64,000 nucleotides of DNA from Telopea speciosissima (GCF_018873765.1 NC_057923.1:24957913-25021912); one strand, 5' to 3'. Counted from the first letter of the stretch, positions 10,627-21,200 are shown. The notes: generated by a model not told the origin, from the sequence alone. Program-made: numbers and translations.

Positions 10627-11004
10627 ATGTCGACATCAGCTAGTGTTAACAGTACGAATTAAAGGGCATTAAAATTTGAGAACTTGAAATGTGAATGTGG
10701 ATTCCGAGCTGCAATTAGGATTTCAAAGTCCGAGTAAAATCCAAATAGGCTCTACTACAACTGTCCTAGAAAAGGCAAAGGAGACTGTGATTTCTTTGCT
10801 TGGTGCTACCCAAAGGAAGATATGGGAAACCTGCCCATGTCTACAATTATACCAAGAAATAATAACATGACTGATGGGAGTGGAATTCACCCAAATGGAG
10901 TGTGTGTGATGAAGGATGAGATGTCTGCCAAAATATATCTTGTGTGTCTAATTGTACTGATTCTCTGTATGGTGAACTTTATACTGCTGGCTTTTAAAGT
11001 ATGA
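10627..11004 (+). pseudogene. GRF-type zinc finger protein with C-terminal membrane segment, pseudogene in the MULE
   Basis: Read from ATG 10627, the frame encodes MSTSASVNSTN, a GRF-type zinc finger (CECGFRAAIRIS, then NPNRLYYNCP, then CDFFAWCYP) and, at the C-terminus, a hydrophobic helix (YLVCLIVLILCMVNFILLAF) before the stop. Short plant proteins with a GRF finger followed by a membrane segment are a known uncharacterised group. Here two in-frame TAA codons (10660, 10735) interrupt the frame; the second falls inside the finger, where a short residue is expected before NPNR. It lies tail to tail with the transposase. The GRF finger is known to bind single-stranded nucleic acid in other proteins; the role here is unknown. 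Confidence 0.65.
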
Positions 11005-11408
11005 TGTAGCTTTGAAACTTGGTAATTAGAAGGTCATGGTCTGGTCTTGTAAGTTGTTGGTATTAGTAATGAAATGGTATTAGTAATGAAAAGAGAATGG
11101 TGTCTGGCTTTGAGTTGGTTTATTTTCTCAAACTATTTGCTCATGCCAATCTATTAAAGGAACACACAACTATAGAGCTTGTAGACAATCAAGATAATTA
11201 TACTAAGATAATCATATTCATTGGCATAATCATAGCATCCATTTGTTTCATCACCAATATTACAACTTACAAAACATTCAAAACATTGGTTCATCGACTC
11301 CATTTGTTCCATCACAAATATTACACCTTCAAAAGTTCCCAAACATAGTAACAACTTCTCAAATTTCCCTAAAAACACTCCTAACATAAAACAAACTACT
11401 CACTAGAA
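11005..11408. other. MULE interior between convergent genes
   Basis: An AT-rich stretch between the GRF pseudogene and the last transposase exon. A short tandem duplication (tggtattagtaatgaaa, about 11058-11092) is seen. No gene. Confidence 0.5.
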
Positions 11409-14376
11409 CTACTGACCACTACCCTCTGTAGCTAAACTACTAGCAACTTTTGAATTCCTTCTAGCTCTATAGGCTGCCATCTTTGATCTCACTCTCTCTT
11501 GTACACACCCACTTGGAGACCCAGTAGATGCAGTGTTTGATCTGGTTTGCCTTTGGGAGTTACTTGTATCACCCTGACTGCTAGTTCCACTTTCCATTCT
11601 CTACAATAGAAAAAAAAACCTTAATATGAATATAAATATATATAAATATAAATATAAATTTATCTAATGAAATAAAACTAGTTAGATTTATAATAAAAAA
11701 AACCTTACCTCACTACCCACCCTTTTCCTTTTCCCTTTCACTGCACCCCCTTTGCAGGTTTTCTTGTTGTGATCTACTGTATTGCACTTGCTACATCTTA
11801 CTGATGGTGATCTTTTTCTTCTATTTTTGTTGGGTCTACCAGGTCTCCTTCTCACAAGGGGGGGCTGCACGATACCATACAAACTAGTCTCAGATAATCC
11901 AACTATATCTGGTTGTGCATGGATCATCTCTCCATGTGCAAGTTGATATCTCTGCACAGTATAGTATGGATCACAATAGTCATCAATGCTGTAGTTCTTC
12001 ATAGAAATAGCATGGGCTGCATGCTTACAAGGTAACGTAATTGCTTCCCATACTTTACATGTACAAGTTCTCTCATCCAACTTAACCACAATAACTTTAT
12101 TTCCATCATTAACCACAAACTCAAACAATCCTGCTGCATGTGTAGTGCATCCCCTTGCTGCCCTTTCAATAGAATCCAATTTCTTCTTAATAGCTGATGT
12201 AACTGTACCCATTAAACTGCATGCAGTAGCATACCTTTGCTGAAACCTTGTCATCAACTGCACCCTAAGTTGGTCAATCAATGTCACTATTGGCCTGTCT
12301 CTATAAGCTGCAATCCACTGGTTGAATGATTCGGTCATGTTGTTAGTCACATGGTCACTCTTGGCACCATGATCAAAGGCATGTCTTGACTAGCTTGCAG
12401 GTGGGTTTCTCATCAACCAGTCATGAGCTTCTACATTTATATCTTTCAGCTCCCCCATAGCTTTCTGGAAATCAACAACAGTGGATGCTTTAGCAGCAGT
12501 CCAGAAGGCAGTCCTCAACATTGCTCCAGGATGAACACCCCTAAAGTTGGCATATAAATGCCTACAACAATGTCTCTGATTACATCGAGGGAATTGTTGT
12601 TGAATTGAATCAATTAGACCATATAAATGATTGATAATATATATTTTAATTGAAGCATATAAATGTAAGAAAATAACTAACAACTATTAAATTCACCACA
12701 TTTACTAACCTTCTGTTTGTCAGACATAAAGGTCAAGTGGGGTATGAAGTCTCTTTGATTGTAGAGCAATGTGTAAGCAGTCAAGGAACCACATCCAACT
12801 GTCTTTCCTCTCAGCCTCTACTACTCCTAAGGCAACTAGAAATAAACCATTATTTCCATCTAATGATATTATTGCCAAAAAAATACCTCCATACTTTTCC
12901 TTTAAGTGGCAACCATCCAGTCCTAGAAATGGCCTGCGACCTTATACAAAACCTTTTATACATGCTTTAAAACACACAAACACCCTCTGAAACACTGGAT
13001 TTTGATTCATATCATGTCTATCCATCATTTGAATCTTGAGTACTGGTCCTGGGTTATACTGATCAATCATATCAAGATACGCTGGCAACTATGCAAATTG
13101 TTTAGTATGGTTGCCTTCAATCTCTTCTTTGGCAATCATTCTTGCCCTATACAGCTGTTGTTTGCTTGGTTGGAGTCCATACTGTACCTTCATCATTGCT
13201 TCCATGCTTTTAATAGTTATTGTAGGATCTGCCCTGATGTGGGGACCAAGTTTACCAGCTATCCATCTAGAGTTAGCTGCTGCCAATTTTGTCTTTCTTC
13301 CACTACAAGTATGTTTGTTTGCAAATGATTTTACAATAAAAGTCTTGCCATCAAGTGCAAGAGAAGCATGTATCCTCCAAGGGCAACCATCACTTGCATA
13401 AATCTTAGTTACTCTAGTCTTCTCATTTTTTAGCCTATAAAGTTCAAACCCCTCTTGAATTGCATAGTTCTTCAAGTGGGTTCTATATTCATCCACAGAA
13501 TCAAAAGCCATCCCTTCATCCAACTCCAATATTCCCCCACCACTGGATCCACTTTTTTTGGAAAATTGTGAATGGTATTCCTCAGAATCATAATCTGAAA
13601 TACCATCCCTATCTGACTCATTTTCATCTTTATTTTCCTCAGGAACATAATCTGATTCATCATCTCCTTCCTGATCCCCTTTCTGACCAACATTCTTTGT
13701 ATTCTCATCACCTACTACTTCTTCAGATTCATTATCACCATCATCTGAAGAATCTGAAATTCCATCACTTTCTTTATCCTGATCATCCTCACTAAGTTCC
13801 CATTTATCATCATCACCTGATTCATTCAATTCCACAGGTTCATACTCAATAGATCCTGCAAGACTGGAAGGTGTCCTACTTGATACACTAGGGCCTGTAC
13901 CTCCCCCTCTGTTTACTGTCTGCTTTGGCAGTCTACTACTACTAGGAACAGTAGCACTTTGCTGTCTCACCCTTGTAGATTCACCAGCCACATATCTTTA
14001 CCTTCTTGTATTAGTGGTCCTACCAATCAGCTCACGTTCAAACCCATTAATCTTATAAGATTTGCTTCTTTGCTCAGGCTCACTCTCTTGCACATTGGAG
14101 ACATACAGTCTGATTACCTTGTCAGCCTCAAAGATGTCAAACTGTTGCATCACAGATTGATCATCCCACATCTCTACATCCTCATTCCCACCAGGTAGTA
14201 TAGTTTTGCATTTGAAAGTCACCTCTACCATCTGGTATATGACCTAGGACTATGTTGTAGATGTCATGTACCATATCAATATATCCATACCTATCTCTAT
14301 CAACTATCTTATGCAAAATATTCCCATCATAATAGTAATAAATTGTGAATAAATCCATTCTGCACGCATTACACAA
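11409..14376 (-). pseudogene. MULE transposase (MuDR type), broken
   Basis: The order on the minus strand is: a PB1-like N-terminal region (about 14376-13998, FKCKTILPGG and VIRLYVSNVQESEP); a long acidic linker (13991-13560); the MuDR DNA-binding domain (GCPWRIHASLALDG, HTCSGR, about 13500-13250); the catalytic MULE domain (GLDGCHLKEKYGG, about 12920; AERKDSWMWFLDCL, about 12800); RHLYANFR (about 12550); a SWIM zinc finger (CTCKVWEAITLPCKHAAHA, about 12060-12010); a CCHC knuckle (CSKCNTVDHNKKTC, about 11790-11745); and a Ser/Arg-rich final exon ending at 11409. A GTTAGT donor at 12709 begins a short intron inside SDKQK/GLID (about 12621-12709), whose acceptor lacks AG. Stops lie after KQFA (about 13086), at FV-stop-GRRP (about 12945) and near 12390. 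It would cut and paste the element; this copy cannot. Confidence 0.85.
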
Positions 14377-14414
14377 ATAGGCACATATTTTTAATCAAAC
14401 ACTCCATAAATAAG

Positions 14415-14890
14415 AGCAGAAAGGGGTGTGTGTGTCTACTATATGCAACAGGGCAGAAGGAGGGGTGTGTGATAGGTACAACAGAGGCAGAAGGGGGGTG
14501 TGGGACTATGTGCTATGTGCAACAGGCAGAAGGGGGGGTGTGGTAGTGTGTGTGCAACAGGGCAGGAGGGCGTGTGTGTGCTACGTACAATAGAGGCAGA
14601 AGGGTGGGGTGCGTGGGACTGTGTGGTATGTACAATAGGGGCAGAAGGGGGGCGTGTGGGAGTGTGTGCTATGTGCAATAGGGCAGAAGGGGGTGTGTGC
14701 TATGCGCAGTAAGGGGCAATGGGGTTGGGATTTGTGTGGAGGGGTGTGTGCTAGGTGCAACAAAGGTAGAAGGGGGTGTGGGGTGTGTGTGCTATGTGCA
14801 GTAGGGGGTGTGTGCTATGCACAATAAGGGATGGTGTGTGCTATGCACAGTAAGGGATGGTGTGTTAGGGCTCGGGATGGGTGTGTGCGT
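14415..14890 (-). repeat. GT-rich minisatellite near the right end of the MULE
   Basis: About a dozen imperfect units of 35-60 bp of the form gtgtgtgctatgtgcaatag-ggcagaagggg. Read on the minus strand, the unit (ccccttctgc, then ttgcacatagcacacac) resembles the left minisatellite unit (ccccttgttgcactatacacacac), so the two tracts are inverted relative to each other. Frames across it are repeat artefacts. Confidence 0.85.
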
Positions 14891-15140
14891 GTGTCTGCAA
14901 GTCTGATCATGGTTATTAATGGCAATACATATGATGCATTTACAGGATCCAACAAATAGAGGTTAGGGCAACAAAAATTGCATTTACAAATGAAGATTAG
15001 GGAAAAAAAAATTTGATTTTGAGGGCCCTGGTTTTGTGAGAACTTACATTTGGAGTGAGGTCGTTTCTTCAGAGCTTCGTCAGGGTCCTTTGGTCACCGG
15101 AATGTGTGCCAAGACGTGGAGCAGAGTTGCAGAGGTGAAC
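14891..15140. other. MULE right subterminal region
   Basis: No gene is seen. In the minus orientation this lies upstream of the transposase and would hold its promoter. Confidence 0.4.
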
Positions 15141-15172
15141 TCCAACGAAGGGGGGGGCGCTGAAAATTTCCC
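15141..15172 (-). repeat. right terminal inverted repeat of the MULE
   Basis: Reverse complement of the left end except for two bases; ends in GAAAATTTCCC, followed by the target duplication aaaaattaa. Confidence 0.95.
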
Positions 15173-16066
15173 AAAAATTAAAAAAGAGCTAAACTGCTTT
15201 TGTTAAGCCGGGCCTAAGCCCAGCCATAATATGTCCCTAACACCATGTTAGAAAGAAGTCCCAATCCTACTTTTTTTGCTAATGAAGCAGTACAACAAAT
15301 CCAAAATTAGCAAATTTTATACAACCAAGTGCTTAGGTAGTAGATGTTCATTTAAACTCACGGGCAAGAGATCTCTACTTGGTTCCATGGTCTCTACACA
15401 AGTGTCTGGGCCAATGGAGGAGCACGCCTGGGTATCAAGCCAAGGGGCAGAGGCATCATTTTATGGTGCCCTGTGAGATGGCGTAGGAAACACCACCAAG
15501 TAGAGATCTTTTTCCCTAAACTCAATTACCAATTGTCTAATAACTCATAAGCAGGGTGTTAATCACATTAAAATATTTTTTTAAAAATCCCATACAACTA
15601 ATTTATTCCATTGATGTAGTAGCCTCAATTATATTTTCAATTAATATTAGAATACAATTCTACATTATATTAACACATTATTTTAGCATACGACACTAGT
15701 TATTTATTAATTACATCCCCATGCTAAGCACAGGGCAGGTATATTGTTATGTAATGTGCTTCGGTTAAGCTAAAATTTTGATTGGAAAAGGTAGAGATGA
15801 ATCTATCCAAAAAATTCTTGAAAACCTTAAATAATTTCAATATGAAATTTAAGTTTAACATTTAAAATGATATAGCCAATATTGTTACGTTTTTCATGCA
15901 TATACGTTGAAACAAATGAATCAACCAAAAAAAAATATAAGAAAGGATATTTGAAGTATTAATGTAAACTGAATAGATATTATATATAGATACAAAGATT
16001 TGAGATAGATTTCGATAAGGAAAGACTTTCAACTTTAAGAGTCAATTATCATGCATAGAAATATTT
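15173..16066. repeat. duplicated repeat block, copy 1 middle part
   Basis: Homologous to 36600-36909 plus 46084-46664, to 55150-56031 and, inverted, to 61369-62280. It contains a 14-bp inverted pair, gatctctacttggt (about 15369) and accaagtagagatc (about 15495), enclosing a GC-richer core. AT-rich otherwise. No coding region. Confidence 0.75.
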
Positions 16067-16081
16067 GTAAGAATCTCAATT

Positions 16082-16720
16082 TTTTTTTTCTTTTGGTAAA
16101 ATGAAACTCTTTCAGATAGAAAATGTGTTACACAAGGTTTAAAAAACATCTAGGTTTAGAAACCAAGGAGTGGAATATGGCCCTATCTTACATGTCATAG
16201 ACGAGACCTTCCAGGCTAAGGAATGGACACAAGCATTAATATCTCTAGAAACGAAGCTGGAAGTCTAACTAACAAAACAAGAAGATATGTTAAACATATG
16301 GCAAAAAATTTCATGCACAGCCCTGTATGTATACAACTTGTATTAAATACAGTCAGATTGGCATTTATGCCAATCTAAAATGTCATAAAAACCCCTAGCC
16401 CACCTATTTGATGGGAGAATCTCCCGTGTACGAATACCTTCTCCTAAACATATTCTTCACACTTGGTAAAGCCACTGTGGGCATTGGAGCGTCAGGCTTG
16501 ACAAACTGGATTGTCACATATGCTTTATTGGGATGTTTGCCACCTTTTTTTTTCTTTCCATTCTTCACCGAATGATTGTACTTCTTCACTATCATGTGGA
16601 ACTTCAGTCTTGTAACCGCTGCCCATAACCATGCTAATCGTTCGGTTATAGAGGTTGTGATGAGCATCATTGCCATGCAGAGTTATGGATGAAGTAAAAC
16701 TGTAACCGCTGGCCATAGCT
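16082..16720 (-). mobile_element. retroposed transcript with poly(A) and 15-bp target duplications, copy 1
   Basis: The segment is flanked by gtaagaatctcaatt (16067-16081) and gtaaggatctcaatt (16721-16735). On the minus strand it starts four bases before an ATG and ends in an A-rich tail (seen as poly-T at 16081). This is the structure left by LINE-type target-primed reverse transcription. Copy 4 (61354-61368) has a single version of the target and no insert. The insert includes the small ORF described separately, then about 320 bp of 3' sequence ending GAAAGAGTTTCATTTTACC before the A tail, which also resembles a LINE tail. Confidence 0.8.
16404..16716 (-). pseudogene. unknown small protein of the retroposed transcript, copy 1, frameshifted
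   Basis: The frame starts MASGYSFTSSITLHGND and runs in frame to FGEEWKEKK, then shifts at the A-run near 16550 into GGKHPNKAYVTIQFVKPD, ending SYTGDSPIK. The intact version is at 56374-56709. I do not recognise the family. Confidence 0.5.
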
Positions 16721-16735
16721 GTAAGGATCTCAATT

Positions 16736-17109
16736 CATGGATTAACAAAGGAGTCGTATATTGAAACAAACATATGTATAAGATAAAGAATAAAGCTTGG
16801 AAGGAACCCAAGGTCGATTGTCTAATCAATACAACCCCTAATTGCACTTTTTTGTTTTTGTTTTTGGAAATTTTCCTTGATGTGGCCTAATCAAATGTGG
16901 GGTCCTCCTGATGGCTTACCCTAGGGTCCTAGGACATTTCCCTATTAATGTGATCATTGTTTTGAGGTAAAATGGGTGGAAGTTAAATATCTAATTGTAT
17001 AGTTTGCTTCTTTTAGAGCATGTAAAGATTTAAATTGATGTCCACTATTTCATTCCCAAAATCCGTAAAATGATATGGAGGCAAGTTATATTGGTAATTA
17101 CTACTATTT
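16736..17109. repeat. duplicated repeat block, copy 1 right part
   Basis: Homologous to 47340-47577 and 56729-57110. No gene. Ends at the gtaag target of the small LTR element. Confidence 0.7.
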
Positions 17110-17114
17110 GTAAG

Positions 17115-17900
17115 TAATGCAGCCTGGTTGGAAGACACGGATCGGGACAGTCAAACACACGAACACAAGGAGAAAGTCATCGCAATGGGTTTAACGTGAC
17201 TCTTCAAGGACACGGGAAAATTGTAACTCTTCAAGGATGCAACGTAACTTTCCAGGATTACGGGGGAGAACACTTCAAGGTTCTAAAATATTCAATGGAG
17301 TAAACTTTCATTAATCAATTCTTCACTACTGAATGAGCATAGCTCTTACATATTTAAAGAGAAAATAAACCTAATTCTAATCTCTAAGATTGCTAAATCC
17401 TATGTTTAAGAATAATTGCAAATTACATCAAAAGAAAATTAAATATCAAAGTAAATCTTAATTAAAGCTAGAAATCTTAATAATTAAGAAATACTAAAAT
17501 TAATAAAACTAAATTAAGAAAGGCTGGCCATTACTCTTCATCAAAACACACACACACACACACACACACACTCTCTCTCTCTCTGTCTCTCTCTCTCTCT
17601 CCTTTCTTCAAAATCGTCTCCCATAGTTGTGGATTCCTTGGCTTAAAAGATATTCCAAAATTAAAGCCAATTAAATAGGAAAGGACTTAAAATATTGGTT
17701 GGGCTGATCTTCCTAGCTCAATCTCCTTTGCTATTAAATAGGAAATATCCTCTTCAAAGTTATTTTCAACAAAATAGGAATGTAACAATATATCCTAAAC
17801 ATTCTCTTCCTCAAAATAATAGGAAAGTGGTCGATTGTGTTCACACTTTAGAAACCAAATTTCGATGGCTGATGTGGCAATGTTGAACGGACCTGCATCA
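17115..17900 (-). repeat. 3' LTR of the small element
   Basis: 786 bp. Longer than its partner mainly because of an expanded (CA)n(CT)n microsatellite at about 17547-17601. Confidence 0.88.
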
Positions 17901-17959
17901 TTCCCTCCAGGTTGAAAAAGAGTTCGTCCTCAAACTCTTGCTCCAATCAATGGTGTTTG

Positions 17960-18610
17960 TCATCCACCAGGATCTAACGGAAACAATTCAAAATGAACCT
18001 TGGTCTTGTTGATCTTACAAAGATACTTGCACATCTCAGGTACGAACAAAATTGGAACACAAATGTGATTCCATTTTCTCACATCAAATTTGTCGAACAA
18101 AACTTCCTCTGAAGATGAAACCAAATTTGGTCTATTTCCATTTTTTACGACTTGAAGAAATTGGCATTCAAATGGCAATGTCATCACCTTCAAAAACGGG
18201 TCAACATACGCACTATTAGTGCTAATGCATCGGATCACTTGATTGTGCATTTCTAGGTAATATGAGTTGAGTGCGGCTACCTCGTCATGATACGGGTAGA
18301 AATCTTGTTGTGCTTTCGTAACAAAATCTGGTTCAAGAATTTTGAAACCACCGTGTTCATTGATGTACTCATCCTGGTACTCATCGAAAATTGGGGGTTT
18401 ACTAAAATCAACCTGAACAATGATTCGTTCGTCTGCAACATCATCCATTGTCGTATGAACTTCACTTGTATTGATGTCCTCCACAGGACTTGTACGACCA
18501 CCTCTATGCCTGGGCGTCATCACAACTTCTCTCTCTCCTCCAAAGCTCTGATACCAAATAATGCAGTCTGGTTGAAAAACACGGATCGGGAGAGTCAAAC
18601 ACACGAACAC
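17960..18610 (-). CDS. single ORF of the small LTR element, residual gag/pol
   Basis: The open frame runs to 17960; the plausible start is the methionine in VVMTPRHRGGRTSP (about 18520), about 187 codons, because the upstream residues read through the primer site and LTR. The first part resembles a gypsy Gag start. The middle (FSKPPIFDEYQDEY) and end (KVHFELFPLDPGG) resemble the linker and tail sequence of gypsy elements rather than a complete domain. It therefore looks like a fusion left after a central deletion. No catalytic motif is seen, and whether it is translated is unknown. Confidence 0.45.
   Translation of the reverse strand: MFVCLTLPIRVFQPDCIIWYQSFGGEREVVMTPRHRGGRTSPVEDINTSEVHTTMDDVADERIIVQVDFSKPPIFDEYQDEYINEHGGFKILEPDFVTKAQQDFYPYHDEVAALNSYYLEMHNQVIRCISTNSAYVDPFLKVMTLPFECQFLQVVKNGNRPNLVSSSEEVLFDKFDVRKWNHICVPILFVPEMCKYLCKINKTKVHFELFPLDPGG
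18545..18556 (-). promoter_or_regulatory. initiator-Met tRNA primer-binding site
   Basis: TGGTATCAGAGC on the minus strand, two bases from the LTR. Confidence 0.9.
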
Positions 18611-19304
18611 AAAGAGAAAGACATCGCAATGGGTTTAATGTGACTCTTCAAGGACATGGGAAAATTACAACTCAAGGAAGCAACGTAACTTTTCAGGGTT
18701 ACGAGGGAGAACACTTCAAGGTTCTAAAATACTCAATGGAGTAAACTTTCATTAATCCATTCTTCACTACTGAATGAGCATAGCTCTTACATATTTAAAG
18801 AGAAAATAAACCTAATTCTAATCTCTAAGACTGCTAAATCCTACATTTAAGATTAATTGCAAATTACATCAAAAGAAAATTAAATATCAAAGTAAATCTT
18901 AATTAAAGCTAGAAATCTTAATAATTAAGAAATACTAAAATTAATATAACTAAATTAAGAAAGGCTGGCCATTACTCTTCATCAAAACACACACATTCTC
19001 TCTCTCTCTCCTTTCTTCAAAATCTCTCCCATAGTTGTGGATTTCTTGGCTTAAAAGATATTCCAAAATTAAAGCCAATTAAATAGGAAAGAACTTAAAA
19101 TATTGGTTTGGCTGATCTTCCTCAATCTCCTTTGCTATTAAATAGGAAATATCATCCTCAAAGTTATTTCCTACAAAATAGGAACGTAACAATATATCCT
19201 AAACATTATCTTCCTCAAAATAATAGAAAAGTGGTCGATTGTGTACACACTTTAGAAACCAAATTTCGATGGCTGATGTGGCAATGCTGAACGGGCCTGC
19301 ATCT
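18559..19304 (-). repeat. 5' LTR of the small element
   Basis: 746 bp. Its outermost base is mutated (minus strand begins AGATGCAGG instead of TGATGCAGG). Its short (CA)n(CT)n stretch lies near 18987-19010. Confidence 0.88.
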
Positions 19305-19309
19305 GTAAG

Positions 19310-19939
19310 CCTATTAAGTAAGCACAAAATGGAATGGAAAGATTGAGACTTTTTCTTCGTTTTTTTTTTTTTGGTAAAAAATGATGGGTGTGTCTGTTTG
19401 TAACCAAGAAGGTTACAAACAGACATTGTAACCGAACTTTGTTTGTACTCAAACAAAATGTATTTTTAGTTGGACTGAAGGGTACAAAGCGTAACTTCAT
19501 ATTACATGTTAACACTTTTTTTGTTCCTCTAGATTCCATCTTCTGTAACCCGCATGAAATCTTAGTTTTCCGAAATGGCCTGAACCTCTTGAGACAAGCT
19601 TGATAGCTACTAGAATAAGTTCGAACTGCCCAGCAATATTGGCCTCTGAACATGGGATGCCTTAAGAAATAGAAACTCAGAATATTACCACAACCACCAT
19701 CTCGAGTAGCAGCACGTGCATCACCACCTCCACCACCGAGCTGACGAAGATAGTGCAGCAGGGAATGGTGCGAACCTCACTGCCAGCTCTATCTCCCCCA
19801 ATCTTATTGAACCTGGATCTCTGCAGAACCACTGAGGGGCTTGTTGCTCTCCAATGTCGAGATGCTTATTGGGTGGGCTTACTAGCAGCTCTACTCCTTG
19901 TCTGCTAGCGATGTCTCAACTCAAACCCCCCCTTCATAT
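19310..19939 (-). other. unit-A sequence with a possible gene fragment
   Basis: 19310-19490 is homologous to 57115-57246 in unit C. Beyond that, the minus strand of about 19540-19760 reads openly as a Gly- and Arg-rich stretch: LRQLGGGGGDARAATRDGG, then MFRGQYCWAVRTYSSSYQAC and LKRFRPFRKTKIS. It looks like an exon, perhaps N-terminal with a targeting sequence, but I do not recognise the protein. No splice sites are secure. Confidence 0.3.
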
Positions 19940-21186
19940 TATTGGATGTAACATTTGTGTGTCCATCAAACCCAATTTAATTTGATTAAATTAATTAATT
20001 TAGTTTTATTTAATTATGTGCTTGTCATAATTGTATATTGCATCTGCCCAATTCAAACCGTTTTGTTCACAACTATGGATAGATTTGGGCAATCTGTTCT
20101 ATGGTTGTTATATTTTACATTCGTACAATAGTGATTGGACCAAAATGTAAATACAGGCACATTTCGTGTTGAACATGATCCACGGGGATTCCCAAATTAT
20201 TCATCGTCAAGTTGTACTTGCAACGAGAATCTTCGATAATTATTTTCTCTGTATTTGAGAGACACTTAACATTTTATTTATGTTCTATACATTTGTGGTG
20301 TGTCAATGGTTGATGTCTACCGAAAGGACTGACTATATATCGGCCGCTCGGTATGCACAATATAAATAGTTATGGATGTGATGCTCAATAAAGTTTTCAT
20401 TGCTCGTAAAGGGAGAACACCAAAAGGAGAGTGAACGGATTTGATTGTGCCAAATCCAAGGCCTTGGTATTTTGTAAAGTGTTTGCAAAGAGTATTTTAT
20501 TTTATTAATATTAAATTAAATGTCTTTTGGAGGAGAGTTTTCAAAGAGTTTTATGGCCAATCAAAGTCCTCCATACTCTCGTGAAAAATTATAATGGACC
20601 GGAATTGTGGCGGTGACATTTATTCCATGGTTGCAATGGCCCATTATAGGTGTTAGTAGTGTGTGGAGAAAGTATAATAAAATTACCAACCGCAAGGGGT
20701 TTTTCAGGTTACGCCCTGGTAGGATCGTCCTTTACTGTGATTTTGGATAAGTTTTATCCTTATGTGCAATTTAGGATAATCTTATGAGCTACCCTTTAGG
20801 ATCACACCACTTGGTTAGATCTGGACCGTAGGTTTGCCACCTCCTCAATTAGGTCTCTATATATATAAAGGGACCTAAGGCCAAGGATATTTGATGATGA
20901 TAGAGAAAAAATCATTAGAACAATTTGCACAAAATTGTGAGAGAGCTTAGAGAGAGAAAAAGAGAGTCTTCTTCTTTCTCCAGCACTATTGGCCATTGGA
21001 GGTGAAGTAAGCTTGGGAGATCCACTTCAAGTGTTGCATTCCTTTAGAGGAACACACCATTTGAGTGTTCTAGGTGACATTGCTCTCCTTTTGAGGTTAG
21101 TACACTAATGTGTTTATTGAGATCCTTGGATACTCGTAAAATTTTGTGATTACATGAGAATCCCATTGCTTCCGCCGCCACTAAAA
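19940..21186 (+). repeat. 5' LTR of the copia element (unit A)
   Basis: About 1247 bp, similar along its length to 27598-28814. It contains a TATATATAAA promoter-like box near 20860. Confidence 0.9.
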
Positions 21187-21200
21187 ATTGGCATCAGAGC

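Larger units (their letters stand above)
8676..15172 (-). mobile_element. Mutator-like DNA transposon (MULE) with 9-bp target duplication
   Basis: The 32-bp terminal inverted repeats (8676-8707 and 15141-15172; GGGAAATTTTCAGC then eight C, ending CGTTGGA) match at 30 of 32 positions. Both ends are flanked by the identical 9-bp sequence aaaaattaa (8667-8675 and 15173-15181), the length typical of MULEs. The homologous site in unit B (about 36590) and unit C (about 55135) lacks the element, confirming the boundaries. The cargo is a broken MULE transposase on the minus strand (11409-14376), a GRF-zinc-finger pseudogene on the plus strand (10627-11004) and large minisatellites at both ends. The transposase has in-frame stops, so this copy is not autonomous now. 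Confidence 0.95.
17115..19304 (-). mobile_element. small non-autonomous LTR retrotransposon (internal deletion derivative)
   Basis: Two LTRs (17115-17900 and 18559-19304) flank a 658-bp interior. Both sides carry the 5-bp target duplication gtaag (17110-17114, 19305-19309). Unit C (about 57102) has the empty site with a single gtaag. On the minus strand a perfect initiator-Met tRNA primer site TGGTATCAGAGC (18545-18556) follows the right LTR, and a purine-rich CCTGGAGGGAA precedes the left one. The interior keeps both ends of an ordinary element but no protease, RT or integrase. Confidence 0.92.
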
